From positions 35,946 to 99,945 of the forward strand of contig KV424039.1 of NCBI GenBank assembly GCA_001632435.1: DNA of 64,000 nucleotides, read 5' to 3'. Both the position numbers and the translations under genes were made by a program. Origin of the DNA: Calocera cornea HHB12733. Its lineage: Eukaryota; Basidiomycota; Dacrymycetes; Dacrymycetales; Dacrymycetaceae. Below are positions 12,559-23,058 of the stretch, piece by piece. Within the stretch, counting starts at the first letter, position 1; every line of letters begins with the position of its first letter. The notes below the pieces were generated by a model that saw only the letters and a list, made by a program, of their open reading frames with translations, was not told where the DNA came from and ran no database searches.

Positions 12559-13509
12559 GTCGATGGGGATGTGTTAAAGTTGGATGGGCATGCGATTCTT
12601 GGCTGTGCCGAACGGCTGGGGAGTTGGGGTGCTACTGTGTACTGACAGGAGGACAAGGACAGGGACAAGGACTGGGGCTGCCGGGTGTGATGATGGGAAG
12701 GTGACAATAGACAATGGGCGAGGGGCCGAATGGATGGTGGGGCGTGGAGGGCCCGATTGGGAGATTGCAGAGGGGGTGCGCTCCCACGCGCGCAATGTAC
12801 AGACGGACGAGAAGCCGTGCCGGACGCTGTACTGTACTATTGTAGGACGATACTGACTGAGCGAGAGAGGCACGGTACAGTAAGAGGGTGGGAGTAAGCT
12901 CCTTTCGCATTGGGTTTTGCGATATGGACATGGACATGGCAAAGCTTCGGGGTGCGCTTACGCCGGTGGTTGTCCAATAGATACTCGACTCTAGAGACGA
13001 TATCGATGTGGATATTGAATGGGGAAGAGCCGGGAAGGGCAGAAGACAGGGTAAAGTGACAGCGGAGGAGGCAGGAGCAGGACCCCGGGGAGCATGGCAA
13101 CGGCCCTAAGCCGTGAGGGGCCCATGAAACGCCTCGGGAAGCACACGCGCCCGGCAGGCACGACGACGACGGGGACGACTGGCGGCTCGCGGCTCGCGTG
13201 CGATTCTGCACGAGCGGGTCTCGAGACTGCCACCCAGCCGGCTTCCTCTCCTCTCCCCTCCAGCAAGAGGCTTCTGCTTCCCCCATTGCCCTCCCAATCG
13301 CCCCTCCTCTCGGACCCTTTTCAGACGCTCACTAATTGCACATTTCCTCACCTCGTCCCTTGCCCGCCTGCCCCGCTCCTCCTCCCCGTCACCCCTCCTC
13401 TTCCTCCTCCCCATTATCACCCTCCCTCTATCCCCCCCACCAGCACCCAGGACCCACCCACCCCACTCCCTCTACCCTTCCCCACCACCTCATGCGCATC
13501 CCCCCCACC

Positions 13510-15602
13510 ATGGCCACCTTCGCCTCCTACACCTCCCTCGGCCCAACCGACAAGTCAAAGGTCTCCTCCGCCCTCCAGTCAATCATCCTCGCCGGCGCAG
13601 GCGCGCGCGACAGGGTCCCGCTCATCCAGGTGCTGCTGGACGATGTGGCAGACGGGCGGGGCAGGATAGGCCAGAAGGGTAAGTCCTTGTGCGGTGTATC
13701 CTGTTGTAGGACCGGAGGGCTGACGTGAGGCCCAGAAACGGGCCAGGCGCTCCTGGCTGCGAAGGTGCTTGCGCGCGTGCCGGAGGGCGCGCAGGTGTTC
13801 GGCCAGACAAAGGTGCGCCCTCTCCTCCGTCCCATATCCGTTTCTGTAGCACAGTGCTGACCTCGGAGCAGAACCTCCGAGCATTCCTCAAGGTCATCAA
13901 GTCCGTATCGCTACCCGCGGACGCTCAGACCGAAGCGATGCGCTGCGTGGCGAACGCGCTGCTGCTCGTGCCCTCGGCCAGGGAGGAGTGGATCAGCATC
14001 GGCGGGGCTGATGCGTGCATAGACATCCTAGACGTGCGCCTTTCCTCATCTCGCAAAGGTGCCGTGGGACTGAACGAGGCACAGAGAGACAGCTACGGCC
14101 CGGAGACGTACTTCCCCGCAGCGCGCATCGTATACCTCATCACCGTCGCCCGCACGCCCTACATCCTCAAGATGGTCGACCAGTACCGCATCGTGGACAC
14201 GCTCTCCCGGGTATGCGCCTGTCCTACTCAGGAAGCGGTACCGCTGCTGACTCGCGGTGATACAGCGCTTGGAAAGCATCTTTGACAACTTCCCCATTTC
14301 GCAGCCGTGGACGAAGGAGGCCTTGACGGACCTCCTCAAGCTCACGTTCAACATGACGCTGCAGTATCCGCGCATGATCGACGAGACGCCCGGAGGGAGC
14401 AACCGCGTGCTAGGCGAGCTGTGGGACGACAAGTTTGCAGTGTATGTGCTGTGTTCCCAAAAGTGCAGTATATGCGCTGACCTGACCATGCTGTGGTAGA
14501 ATTGTTCCAACCCTTCTGAGATTGTACCACGGCCTTCCCCCCACCTCCGTCCCGCTCACAGCCCCGCTCACGCACGTCATCCACGTCCTGCTCAACGTCC
14601 CCGTCGAGCCCTTCACGACGCTCTTCTTCCCCTCGCAGGGCTCGCCCACGGGCTCCTCGCATGGCTCGGCCGGGCCCTCTCCGAACGGCTCTTCCGCGCA
14701 CCCGCCCGAGTCGTTTGGCCAGCGCGCGCTCAACTACCTCCAGCGCCGCTCCATCTCGAGCGACAAGCACCCGTTCATCGGCCGCCGCTCTTCGCCCCAG
14801 CCAAGCACGGACGCCTTCAAGCGCAGTATGGACCTGCTCGACAGCGCGCTCGCGCACTATTTCCCCGCCTCGGACAGGGAGATCACCGAGCCGGACGACC
14901 TCAAGGTGCGGCTAATGGCGAAGAAGGAGGACGTGAATGTGGACGAGGCGCTCTCCCCGCTCGTCCTGTTCATACAGAGGCTCATAGCGGGGAACGAGCA
15001 TGTCAGGGAGCGCATCAGGACAGTGCTGCTCCCCCCGGACTTGTGCGTCTTCGTCTCGTGTTTGTGCGAATGGGGGGCGATGTGTGCTGACCAGCCGGAC
15101 AGGGACCGCTCGGTGCCGCTCCAGAGACGGCCGGACCTCGTGGGCCGGCTTGTCAGGCTGCTCACGTCGGTGCATATGCCGCGGCTCAAGGACGCGGTCG
15201 GGGAGATGCTGTACGCTATGTGCGACGCGAATGGTCCGTGCCTCCGCCTAACCAGTCGTGTGATGCGATCTGACCCCCAAACCAGCCGAACAGCTCGCCT
15301 CCGCAATCGGGTACGGCAACGTCGCGGGCTTCCTCTTCAACAAAGGCATAATGATCCCCCCGCCCGACTCTGGCGACAACGGCGTGAACCCCATAACGGG
15401 CACGACGAGCAGCAGCAGCAGCAGCAACCACACCTCCTCCGCACCGCCCATAGTCGACATGGACACGCCCATGACGGAGGAGGAGAAGGAGGCCGAGGCG
15501 GAGCGGCTGTTCGTCCTGTTTGATCGGCTGGAGCGCTCGGGCTACGGGGTCAACCCCGTGAGGAGGGCCCAGCAGGAGGGCCGGTTTCAGGAGATCGAGT
15601 GA
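13510..15602 (+). CDS. RIC8: Ric-8/synembryn, G-alpha chaperone and exchange factor
   Basis: Exons 13510-13678, 13736-13812, 13872-14033, 14085-14210, 14266-14441, 14500-15042, 15103-15233 and 15286-15602, about 566 residues. Ric-8 folds and activates heterotrimeric G-alpha subunits without a receptor. The armadillo-like helical repeats are recognisable: AMRCVANALLLVPSAREEW, ETYFPAARIVYLITVARTPY, LTDLLKLTFNMTLQYPRM, and LSPLVLFIQRLIAGNEHVRE. The C-terminus has NVAGFLFNKGIM, a poly-Ser tract coded by AGC repeats, and a charged end. Length fits fungal Ric-8. MATFASY at 13510 is preferred over the in-frame upstream ATG at 13492 because the family starts here; that ATG would add six residues. All joins keep frame. 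Confidence 0.88.
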
Positions 15603-16710
15603 TCGCCGTCTCCGCCGCTGCTACCGCCGCTTTTTCTACCGTGCCCGAGCTGCCGTCGCCGAAGACCATCGCTACAGCGCAATAAGGAACTCGGCGCCTT
15701 GATCGGCTTCGAACCATACGATCGCTGCACCCGCACTCGCACCCACAATCTACATATGTCACTGGGAACCTCGCTTGACTACTTGGCTCTCTCTCGCTCT
15801 CTCTCTCCTCCCCATCATACCTCTTGTTCTCATCCTGTTGGAACACTCCCCCGCTCGTCTCCCCTTTCGTAATTATTGATACACTAATGCGTGTCTTCCC
15901 TTCCTCTTTCTTGTCTTCCTCTTCGTCTTCTCTTCTCATCTCGTATCTTCTGACCCCCCACCCCGCAGCACCGCACCGGCACCTCTTGCTACCACCACCC
16001 TCTCACCTCACCTCACGTACCATCACATACGGGCACTGACGTAGAAAATCCTCTAATTACTCCATGTAGCGCTCTACCGTACAGTAGGCAAGATGAAATT
16101 ACTACTCTAATGACATGATCTGTCGTTGTAAACCTGTGGTGTATTACATTGGCGCGGCACACGCCGCGGATTGCCCGACGCGTGCCGTGCCTGTTTGGTA
16201 CGCCGCATCCCATCCATCCCTCCGGGTATACAGTTCCCCCAACCCCGCTGCGTGCATCGTGCCGACGTCGACAATGACCACGATAATGTCATGTGCTGCC
16301 CGTGCACAACCCCAAAGCGCATCAACCACACGCGCATCCCGCACTCCCGGTCGAGGAACTGAACGCGTAATCTAATCTCCGCTCATGAGTCGCGCGCGCT
16401 CTTTAGGGTGAGGGCCACCACGGCCGCAGGGCAGCAGGGGCACCAGGGCTGGGTGCTCTAACGTTCACGCGGCCTGCGGTTCGCTGGGTCACACGGGCGA
16501 AAAGGGGGGAATGGAATTGCCTTTTGATGCTGCCGGGCGGTGCTGGGGCTGGGAGGGGAGGGGATAAATGGAGGGCTGGACGGGCGGGGATTACCCCGCA
16601 CTCGCACTCGGGGTGTTTGTCCCTTGTCCAGCGAACGAGTTCAGTACACGACCTGCGACAGCGCGAGCTACAGAACGGCCAGGAAGAGAAGTAAGACAAG
16701 CAAGTACAAA
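15603..16710. other. Intergenic, RIC8 to SnoaL-like gene
   Basis: About 1.1 kb with no supported gene. The first half is pyrimidine-rich 3' flanking DNA (TCTCTC and TCTTC runs near 15786-15940). A GGATAAATG element about 150 bp before the next ATG could serve as a TATA-like box, but this is only a guess. Confidence 0.4.
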
Positions 16711-17667
16711 ATGGCGACAACTACGACAGAAGACCGCCTCGCCGCGCTCGAAGCGCGCATCGCCCTGCTCGAGGACCACAACGCGGTGCGCAAGCTGCAG
16801 CACGCGTACGGGTACTACATCGACAAGTGCCTGTACAACCAGGTCGTCGACCTCTTCACCGAGGACTGCGAGGTCCAGTTCCACGGAGGCGTGTTCAAGG
16901 GCAAGGCCGGCGCCAGGAGGCTGTATGTCGAGCGGTTCCAGAAGGCGTTTGTGGGGGGGAGGAATGGGCCCGTGTTTGGGTGCGCTCGCCGGCTCGCCGA
17001 ACTGACATACAGCAGCTGATACTCTGGTGCGTGGGGCCGCACAGGTTCCTCCTCGACCACCCCATGATGCAGGACATCATCGACGTCTCGCCCGACCGGA
17101 AGACGGCCAAGGCGCGCATGCGCTGCCTGATGCAGGCCGGCACGCACGACAGCGCGCTCGACCCGAACGCCAAGGCCGGCGGGCCGGCGCTCAGGCAGTG
17201 GTGGGAGGGCGGCATATACGAGAACACGTATGCGCGCGGGGAGGACGGCAGGTGGAGGATCAAGGTCTTGAACTATAGGGCCCTGTGGCACGCAAAGTTC
17301 GAGGAGGGGTGGGCGCATACGAAGGTGGGCTGCCGCTCTTGCACTGCTGGGCGACGTGACTGACGACGGGCGTGCCAGCCCACGTTCGTCCCCTTCCTCA
17401 GCAAGACTGTCGGCGAGGGCGACCCTCTGGGACCAGACGAGCTCTACTCGGACAAATGGGTGCGCATTTCATTTTTCATTACAGTACGACAAGGACGTAG
17501 CGGCTCATTCTACCCTCCCTCCCTCTTTCTAGCTCTGGCCGGAGACCCACACTGTGCCGTTCCACTACCCGCACCCGATCACGGGCGAGTGGGTCACTGC
17601 GGAGGAGCTGCACGCGCCGCCCAAGGTCGACAATGGGATCAAGGCGTTCGCAGATGTGAAGGAGTGA
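16711..17667 (+). CDS. SnoaL-like domain protein (NTF2-like fold)
   Basis: Exons 16711-16979, 17045-17324, 17379-17459 and 17533-17667, about 254 residues. The N-terminus is a short helix rich in Ala/Leu/Glu, then AVRKLQHAYGYYIDKCLYN, the typical start of SnoaL-like/NTF2-like alpha-beta cones. FTEDCEVQFHGGVFKGKAG, QWWEGGIYENTY and WRIKVLNYRALWHAKFEEG fit the beta strands of the same family. The C-terminal part (PFHYPHPITGEW) is seen in fungal homologues. The family includes polyketide cyclases, dehydratases and many proteins of unknown role, and no gene cluster for secondary metabolism lies nearby, so no substrate is proposed. An alternative acceptor near 17014 would add residues at the first junction but breaks the expected GFLLDHP motif. 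Confidence 0.8.
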
Positions 17668-18130
17668 GGATGTGGTGGTGTGGTGGTCCGGTTGTACAGC
17701 GTGTTAAAAGGATAGAAGATGAATGAAGCAAGTGAAGAAGAGAACGTGCTCGTCAGAATTGCAGAAGGTTGCATCCACAGCAGGCCATTCGACCTTTAAG
17801 ACTGTTGAGCTTGATAATAATGTGATCTGTGTATCATCACTCGAGCGTAGGAAAGCGCTCTCCCCCAGCATGCCCCTCATATACTATTTTTCGCCGCCGC
17901 CCGGGCCCAATTAATATTGCCTCCGTGCCCGTGCTCGGCAGCAATCCGGCCCCGCGCGCGTACGCCGATGATAATATTTGCATCCACGCTGAAATTTGCC
18001 CCTTCAAAAAAGTCAAAGAGCCGGCCCTCATTGCCCTGACGCAGTCAACGCTCCTATATCTCCTTCTTCCCTCCCTCCTCCTTCCACTTCCACTCCCTTT
18101 CCTTCCCCGTTCCAAACAACTACCACTGCA
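17668..18130. promoter_or_regulatory. Promoter region of the nucleolin-like gene
   Basis: A 463-bp spacer. The last 80 bp before the ATG form an almost pure pyrimidine tract (CTCCTATATC, then TTCTTCCCTCC and CCTTTCCTTCC), as often seen upstream of strongly expressed fungal genes. This is inferred from composition only. Confidence 0.45.
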
Positions 18131-20003
18131 ATGGCCAAAGATCCCCAGGCTAAGAAGGCGAAGAAGGTCGCGAAGGTCGCGGCAAAGCCCGCCGCGGCGC
18201 CCGTAAAGGCTGCAAAGGCAGTCAAGGTGCCCAAGGGCCAGGTCGCCCAGGTGCCAATCTCATCCAAGGAGATCCTCGCAAAGGCGAAGAAGACCACCCC
18301 TGCCCCCGCTGCGGCTGTCCCTGCTGTACGTTACCCCTTTCCTCGCAGCACTCCCGGCTCGAAAATGCTTACAATTTGCGCAGAAGGCCGACAAGAAGGA
18401 TAAGAAGGCTAAGAAGGCTGCTGCGCCGCCCCCGCCGCCTCCCCCTCCTGCGGCCGACTCCGATGAGGACGACTCTGAGGAGGAAGAGGACTCGGACGAG
18501 GAGCCCCCCAAGGCGCAGCAGGTAAAGCCTTCCCTGCCTGTCGGGAAGAAGGCTGAGGAAACTTCCGACACTGAGGAGGACAGCGAGGATGGTGATGACG
18601 AGTCCGACGAGGAAGAGGCGAAACCCGCGGCCAAGTCCACCCCTGCCAAGACTGCTGCACCTGCTGCGAAGGCCACTGTTGAGGAATCCTCCGAGGAGGA
18701 GGAGGACAGCGAGGAGGAAGAGTCTGACGACGAGCCTACCCCGGCCGCCGCTGTCAAGACCAATGGGAATGGGAATGGCAAGGCCGCTGTTGCTGCTGCG
18801 GCTGATAGCGAGGAGGAGGACAGCGAGGAGGACTCGGAGGAGGAATCCGATGATGAGCCTGCCCCTGCTGCTGCCGTGAAGACGAACGGCAAGGCTGCCC
18901 CTGCTGTTACCGCTGAGGACTCCGATGAGGAGGACTCTGACGAGGAGGACGATGATGAGCCCAAGGCTGCCAAGATGGACGTTGATGAGGAGGACAGCGA
19001 CGAGGATGATGATGAGGACAGCGACGAGGATGATGATGAGGAGGACTCTGATGAGGACGAGGTGCCTGCGCCCAAGACTGGCAAACGCAAGGCCGAGGAG
19101 GAGGTCGCCCCTCCCAAGAAGGTCGCCAAGACCAAGGCGGACCAGACTGCGGGTGCCGCCGCGGCCGACGCGGACGAACCCAAGACAATCATCGTCAAGA
19201 ACCTGTCGTGGAACGTGGACGAGGACTGGCTGCGGACCGAGTTCGCCGCATGCGGCGAGATCACCGGTGTGCGCATACAGCTCGACCGCGACACCGGCCG
19301 CTCCCGCGGCTTTGGATTCATCGACTTCACCGAGCCTGCCGCGGTTACCAAGGCGCTCGAGACGCTGCAGGGCCACGAGATCGACGGGCGCGAGGTGACG
19401 ATCGACAAGTGCGAGTCGAACCCTCGCAACAAGGAGGCGCGCGCGAACAAGTTTGGCGACACGCCCTCGGCGCCCTCGCAGACGCTCTTCGTCGGCAACG
19501 TCTCGTTCGACTGCGACGAGGACACTCTCTGGCAAGCGTTTGCCGACTTCGGCTCGGTGAAGAGCGTCCGCTTGCCCACGGACCGCGATACCGGCAAGCC
19601 GAAGGGCTTTGGATACGTCGAGTTCGAGGACCAGGCCGGTGCGACGGCAGCGTTCCAGGCGGGCACGCAGGGGCTCGAGATCGCCGGCCGCTCCGTGCGG
19701 CTGGACTACTCCCAGCCGAGGGACAACTCCGGTGGTGACCGTGGTGGCCGTGGTGGCTTCGGCGGGCGTGGTGGTGGACGCGGCGGGTTTGGCGGTGACC
19801 GTGGCGGCCGTGGCGGGTTTGGCGGACGCGGTGGCGGACGCGGCGGTTTCGGTGACCGGGGGGGTCGTGGCCGGGGAGGCTTCCGTGGTGGTGACCGCGG
19901 TGGCGACCGCGGCCGGGGCGGGTTCCGCGGTGGTGACCGGGGCCGTGGGTTCCGGACTGGCGCCGCTGTGCCCGGGGCGGGGAAGAAGATCTCGTTCGAC
20001 TGA
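18131..20003 (+). CDS. Nucleolin/Nsr1-type nucleolar RNA-binding protein
   Basis: Exons 18131-18325 and 18384-20003, about 604 residues. It is likely to act in pre-rRNA processing and ribosome assembly in the nucleolus, like yeast Nsr1 and fission-yeast Gar2. The order is a Lys/Ala-rich N-terminus, several acidic Ser/Asp/Glu blocks separated by basic stretches (about residues 90-320), RRM1 with RNP2 IIVKNL and RNP1 RSRGFGFIDF, RRM2 with LFVGNV and KPKGFGYVEF, and an RGG tail of FGGRGGGRGG-type repeats. The acidic serines are typical CK2 targets, and the CK2 beta gene lies 8 kb away. The single 58-nt intron has a GTACGT donor. Long open frames antisense to it are shadows of its codon bias. Confidence 0.92.
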
Positions 20004-20656
20004 GCCCTGCGCCCAGCCGATCGCGAGATCGAGGACCCGTCCGTTGGCTGTCGGTTGACGATTGACGATTGATGCTGATCTGCGCCCCGCTTGCTTGCTT
20101 GCTTGCCTTGATTATGATTGACGACTTGGATCGTTCTCCGCGCTGTTTCCGTCTCCTCTCCCGTTCTCCCGCTCGCACTCGCACTCCTCGGTACAAAAGG
20201 CCGCATACATATGTCTTTAGGGCCACAGCAGTTTATGACTGCTGACTACTACTCCGTGTTTCCTGTTCCTGTCCATGATGACTCTTGTTTGATGCTAGCA
20301 CACTTGACCTAATCGACTCGTGGACAATCCCGTCCAGTCCGTCCATGACTCACTGAAGGTTATCCTCCAAACTTTTCCCTAAATAAAATTGCATCAAAAG
20401 CGTGTTGAGCATTGTTGAAGAAGCAGCTTCCACGAGGGAGCTGGCGTGCTCCGTGTTTGGTTTTAGCAAAAGCTTCCACGTCGACTAGCCCCCTACATCG
20501 CCACGCCCCAGGTCCCTTCATTACACGTCTCCAGTCGAAATTCCGGTGCCGCATCCCGACGCGCATACATCTGCCTCGTCCCTCGCCTGACTCCCTCCTT
20601 CACAGTTACTTTCATTCTTTCCCCCCGTTGTCGTCGTCGGGATACACTAGCACACC
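20004..20656. other. Intergenic, nucleolin to SEC63
   Basis: A 653-bp spacer with a short direct repeat GACGATTGAC-type element and GCTTGCTTGCTTG near 20089. No gene is seen. It holds the SEC63 promoter, which is pyrimidine-rich before the ATG. Confidence 0.45.
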
Positions 20657-23034
20657 ATGGCCCAGTACTCGTACGACGAGTCGGGCAGCATGGCCTCCTT
20701 CCTCGTCCTCACCTTCCTCGCCGTCGTCCTCGTCCCCCTCACCTACTCCTTCGTCCCCAGCAGAGGTCCGTCGCGTGCCCTTCCCGTTCTCTGTTCTTAT
20801 ACTGAAGTACGGCAGGCAAATCGAAGGACGAGCACTGCACGTGCTCAGAGTGTCGCGCCAAGGAGCAGAAAGTGCACAAGCGCAAGCAGAGATCCCTCCT
20901 CAGCTTACGCGTCGGACCAAAGTGCGTGCCCGCTCCCTCCTCCCTTGCGTGGAAAGTCGCTGACCAAACAGCGTGGCAGAGCGCTCCTCACGCTTTCGTT
21001 GTGGGGCCTGTTCGGGTACACGCTCTACAGAGTCGCGACGATGGACGTGGACTCGGCGATCTACGACCCGTTTGCGATCCTGGGGATCCGCACGGGGACC
21101 AGCGAGGCGGATATCAAGCGGCATTATCGGCGGTTGTCGTTAAAATTGTGCGTTATACCCCTATGTTCAGCATCGGGCAGTGTCTCACGCGCTGCAGCCA
21201 CCCGGACAAGGTCAAGCTCGCGGTGAACGAGACGCTCGAGATGGTGCAGGAGAAGTTTGTCGACCTCACCAAGGCCTACAAGGCGCTCACCGACGAGACT
21301 GTGCGCCGCAACCTGGAGCTGTACGGCCACCCGGATGGGAAGCAGGAGTACAGCGTGGGCATCGCGATCCCGCGGTGGATCGTCGAGGGGCAGAACAACA
21401 TCTGGGTGCTGGGCGTGTACGGGGTCGTCTTCGGCGTGGGGCTGCCGTTCCTCGTCGGGAGATGGTGGTTCACTTCGAGGAAGATGACGCGCGACCGCGT
21501 GCAGGGCGCGACGGCCACGCTGTTCTTTAAGAACATGCGGGACAAGTCGGACTACCCTGTGCTGGTGGAGCTGCTCGGGAGGAGCTGGGAGCTGGAGCGG
21601 CCCGTGGCTAAGCGGTCGCCAGCGGCTGAGGAGGCCCTCGATGGGATCGTCAAGAGCGTGAGGGAGAAGGTGCCGCTGTGGACGCCGGTGGGCGAGTTTG
21701 ATAGTGCCCGCACGAGACGGGCGACGGCGCTGCTGTGGGCGCATCTGCTTAGGCTGCCTCTATCGGACCCGTCTCTGGAACATGGTAAGCTTCTGCCTTT
21801 GCGCTTCTGGGCAAAGAGCTCCAGCTGACGCTGCCTGCAGAACAAGACGACCTCCTCCTGCAAACGCGCGACATGCTCAAGTCGATGCTCTCCATCTCCC
21901 TCGCACACAACTGGCTCTCCCTCTCCCTCAAAGTAATGCGCCTCCAAGCCGCGCTCGCCCAGGCCGTCCCGCCAGCCTCGCTAAACGGGGCGGTGCTGCA
22001 GCTGCCGCAGATCCGGAATGAGGAGGTGGCGGACGACGAGAGGGAGGAGCTGGAGGGGCGGTTGTTGCAGTGGAAGAAGCTCGAGGATGAGAGGCTGGAG
22101 GAGGCACGGAAGGCGTTTGGAAGGTGGGGGAGACTGGAGGTCGTGGACGCTTATTTCAAGGGTTTGTGCCTTTTTTTTTTCCCTCAGTGCTCTGGCTGAC
22201 AGTGGTGCGAAAGTCATCGACGAAAAGGTCGTCACTCCGGGGGCGATCGTCTTCCTCGTCCTGAAGCTGCGGCTGCAGCCACCGGCAGTGCTGGCGACGG
22301 CTAATGGTAGCGCGTCTGCCGCGAGCACAGAAAAGGACACGTCCAAGCCGAGCAACGATGACGAAACGGCATTCTTATTGTCCAGGAAGGAGGCGGAGGA
22401 CCTGCCGAAGGGTGCTGTGACGCCTGGGTTGGCGCATGCACCGCGGTGGCCCGATGTACGTTCCCAGATCCTCAATCTATGCAGCACAAGCTGACAACGC
22501 CCCGCAGGACCGACGCCCAGGCTGGTGGGTTTTCATCGGCGACCGGCGCACAGACCGGGTTGTTGTCCCGCCCATCCGGATCGCCAACATCCCCCTGTCG
22601 GACGAGAGTCGCGGGGCGCACAATTACCGCATGTACAAGATGCAGTTCCAGGCGCCGCCGCAGGTCGCGATATACCCGTTTAGCGTGCATATCATCAGCG
22701 ATACGTACATCGGGGAGGATGCGGTGCGGGATGTCAAGGTGCCTGATTTTGCCCTGCATCTGTTGCGTTGGCTAACGGCGTGTGTTATTAGCTGCAAGTG
22801 GTCGATCCCGCAGTGCTCGGCGCAGATGCGGACGTGGAGGAGGACGACATCTCCGACCCGGACGAGGACACGCTCGAGGGCCAGCTTGCAGCCATGAAAG
22901 GCGGGCGGGTCAAGCCCTCCCCCGTGCACGGCGAGTTCGCGGACGAGGACGACGAGGAAGAGGAAGAGGACGACGAGGAGAGCGGGACGGACGACGATAG
23001 CGATGATGATAGCAGCGATAGCGATAGCGACTAG
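20657..23034 (+). CDS. SEC63: Sec63, J-domain subunit of the ER protein-translocation complex
   Basis: Exons 20657-20765, 20816-20921, 20980-21147, 21198-21784, 21841-22161, 22214-22455, 22508-22738 and 22792-23034, about 668 residues. It recruits and activates BiP at the Sec61 channel for post-translational import into the ER. Two N-terminal membrane segments flank a short Cys/Lys-rich loop. A J domain follows (DPFAILGIRTGTSEADIKRH), and its HPD motif is formed exactly across the exon 3/4 junction (LSLKF-HPDK). A third membrane segment (WVLGVYGVVFGVGLPFLVG) precedes the Brl region, with GWWVFIGDRR near its end. The C-terminus is a long Asp/Glu run. This is the standard Sec63 topology. It converges on the coilin gene with 24 bp between stops. 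Confidence 0.93.
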
Positions 23035-23058
23035 AGGGCGGTCGTGTAACTAATGGTA

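Larger units (their letters stand above)
10005..13509. other. Gene-poor divergent region of about 3.5 kb between MED10 and RIC8
   Basis: No open frame here has family motifs or credible splicing. Visible are low-complexity tracts: GGTGCT repeats near 11818-11850, GTACA repeats near 12539-12558, GACAAG/GGACA repeats near 12650-12680, and long pyrimidine runs (CCTCC, CACCC) in the last 200 bp before the RIC8 start. It must contain both promoters, but it is much longer than other divergent spacers here (180-355 bp), so it may contain a non-coding transcript or degenerate mobile DNA. Confidence 0.5.

Noticed and set aside
10768..12942. Short open frames between MED10 and RIC8
   Set aside because: Overlapping in several frames, many driven by simple repeats; none has a recognisable domain.
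18260..19666. Antisense open frames of 468 and 388 codons opposite the nucleolin-like gene
   Set aside because: They consist of Ser, Leu, Gly and Ala runs that mirror the acidic codons on the plus strand; no motif, and the plus-strand RRMs are unmistakable.
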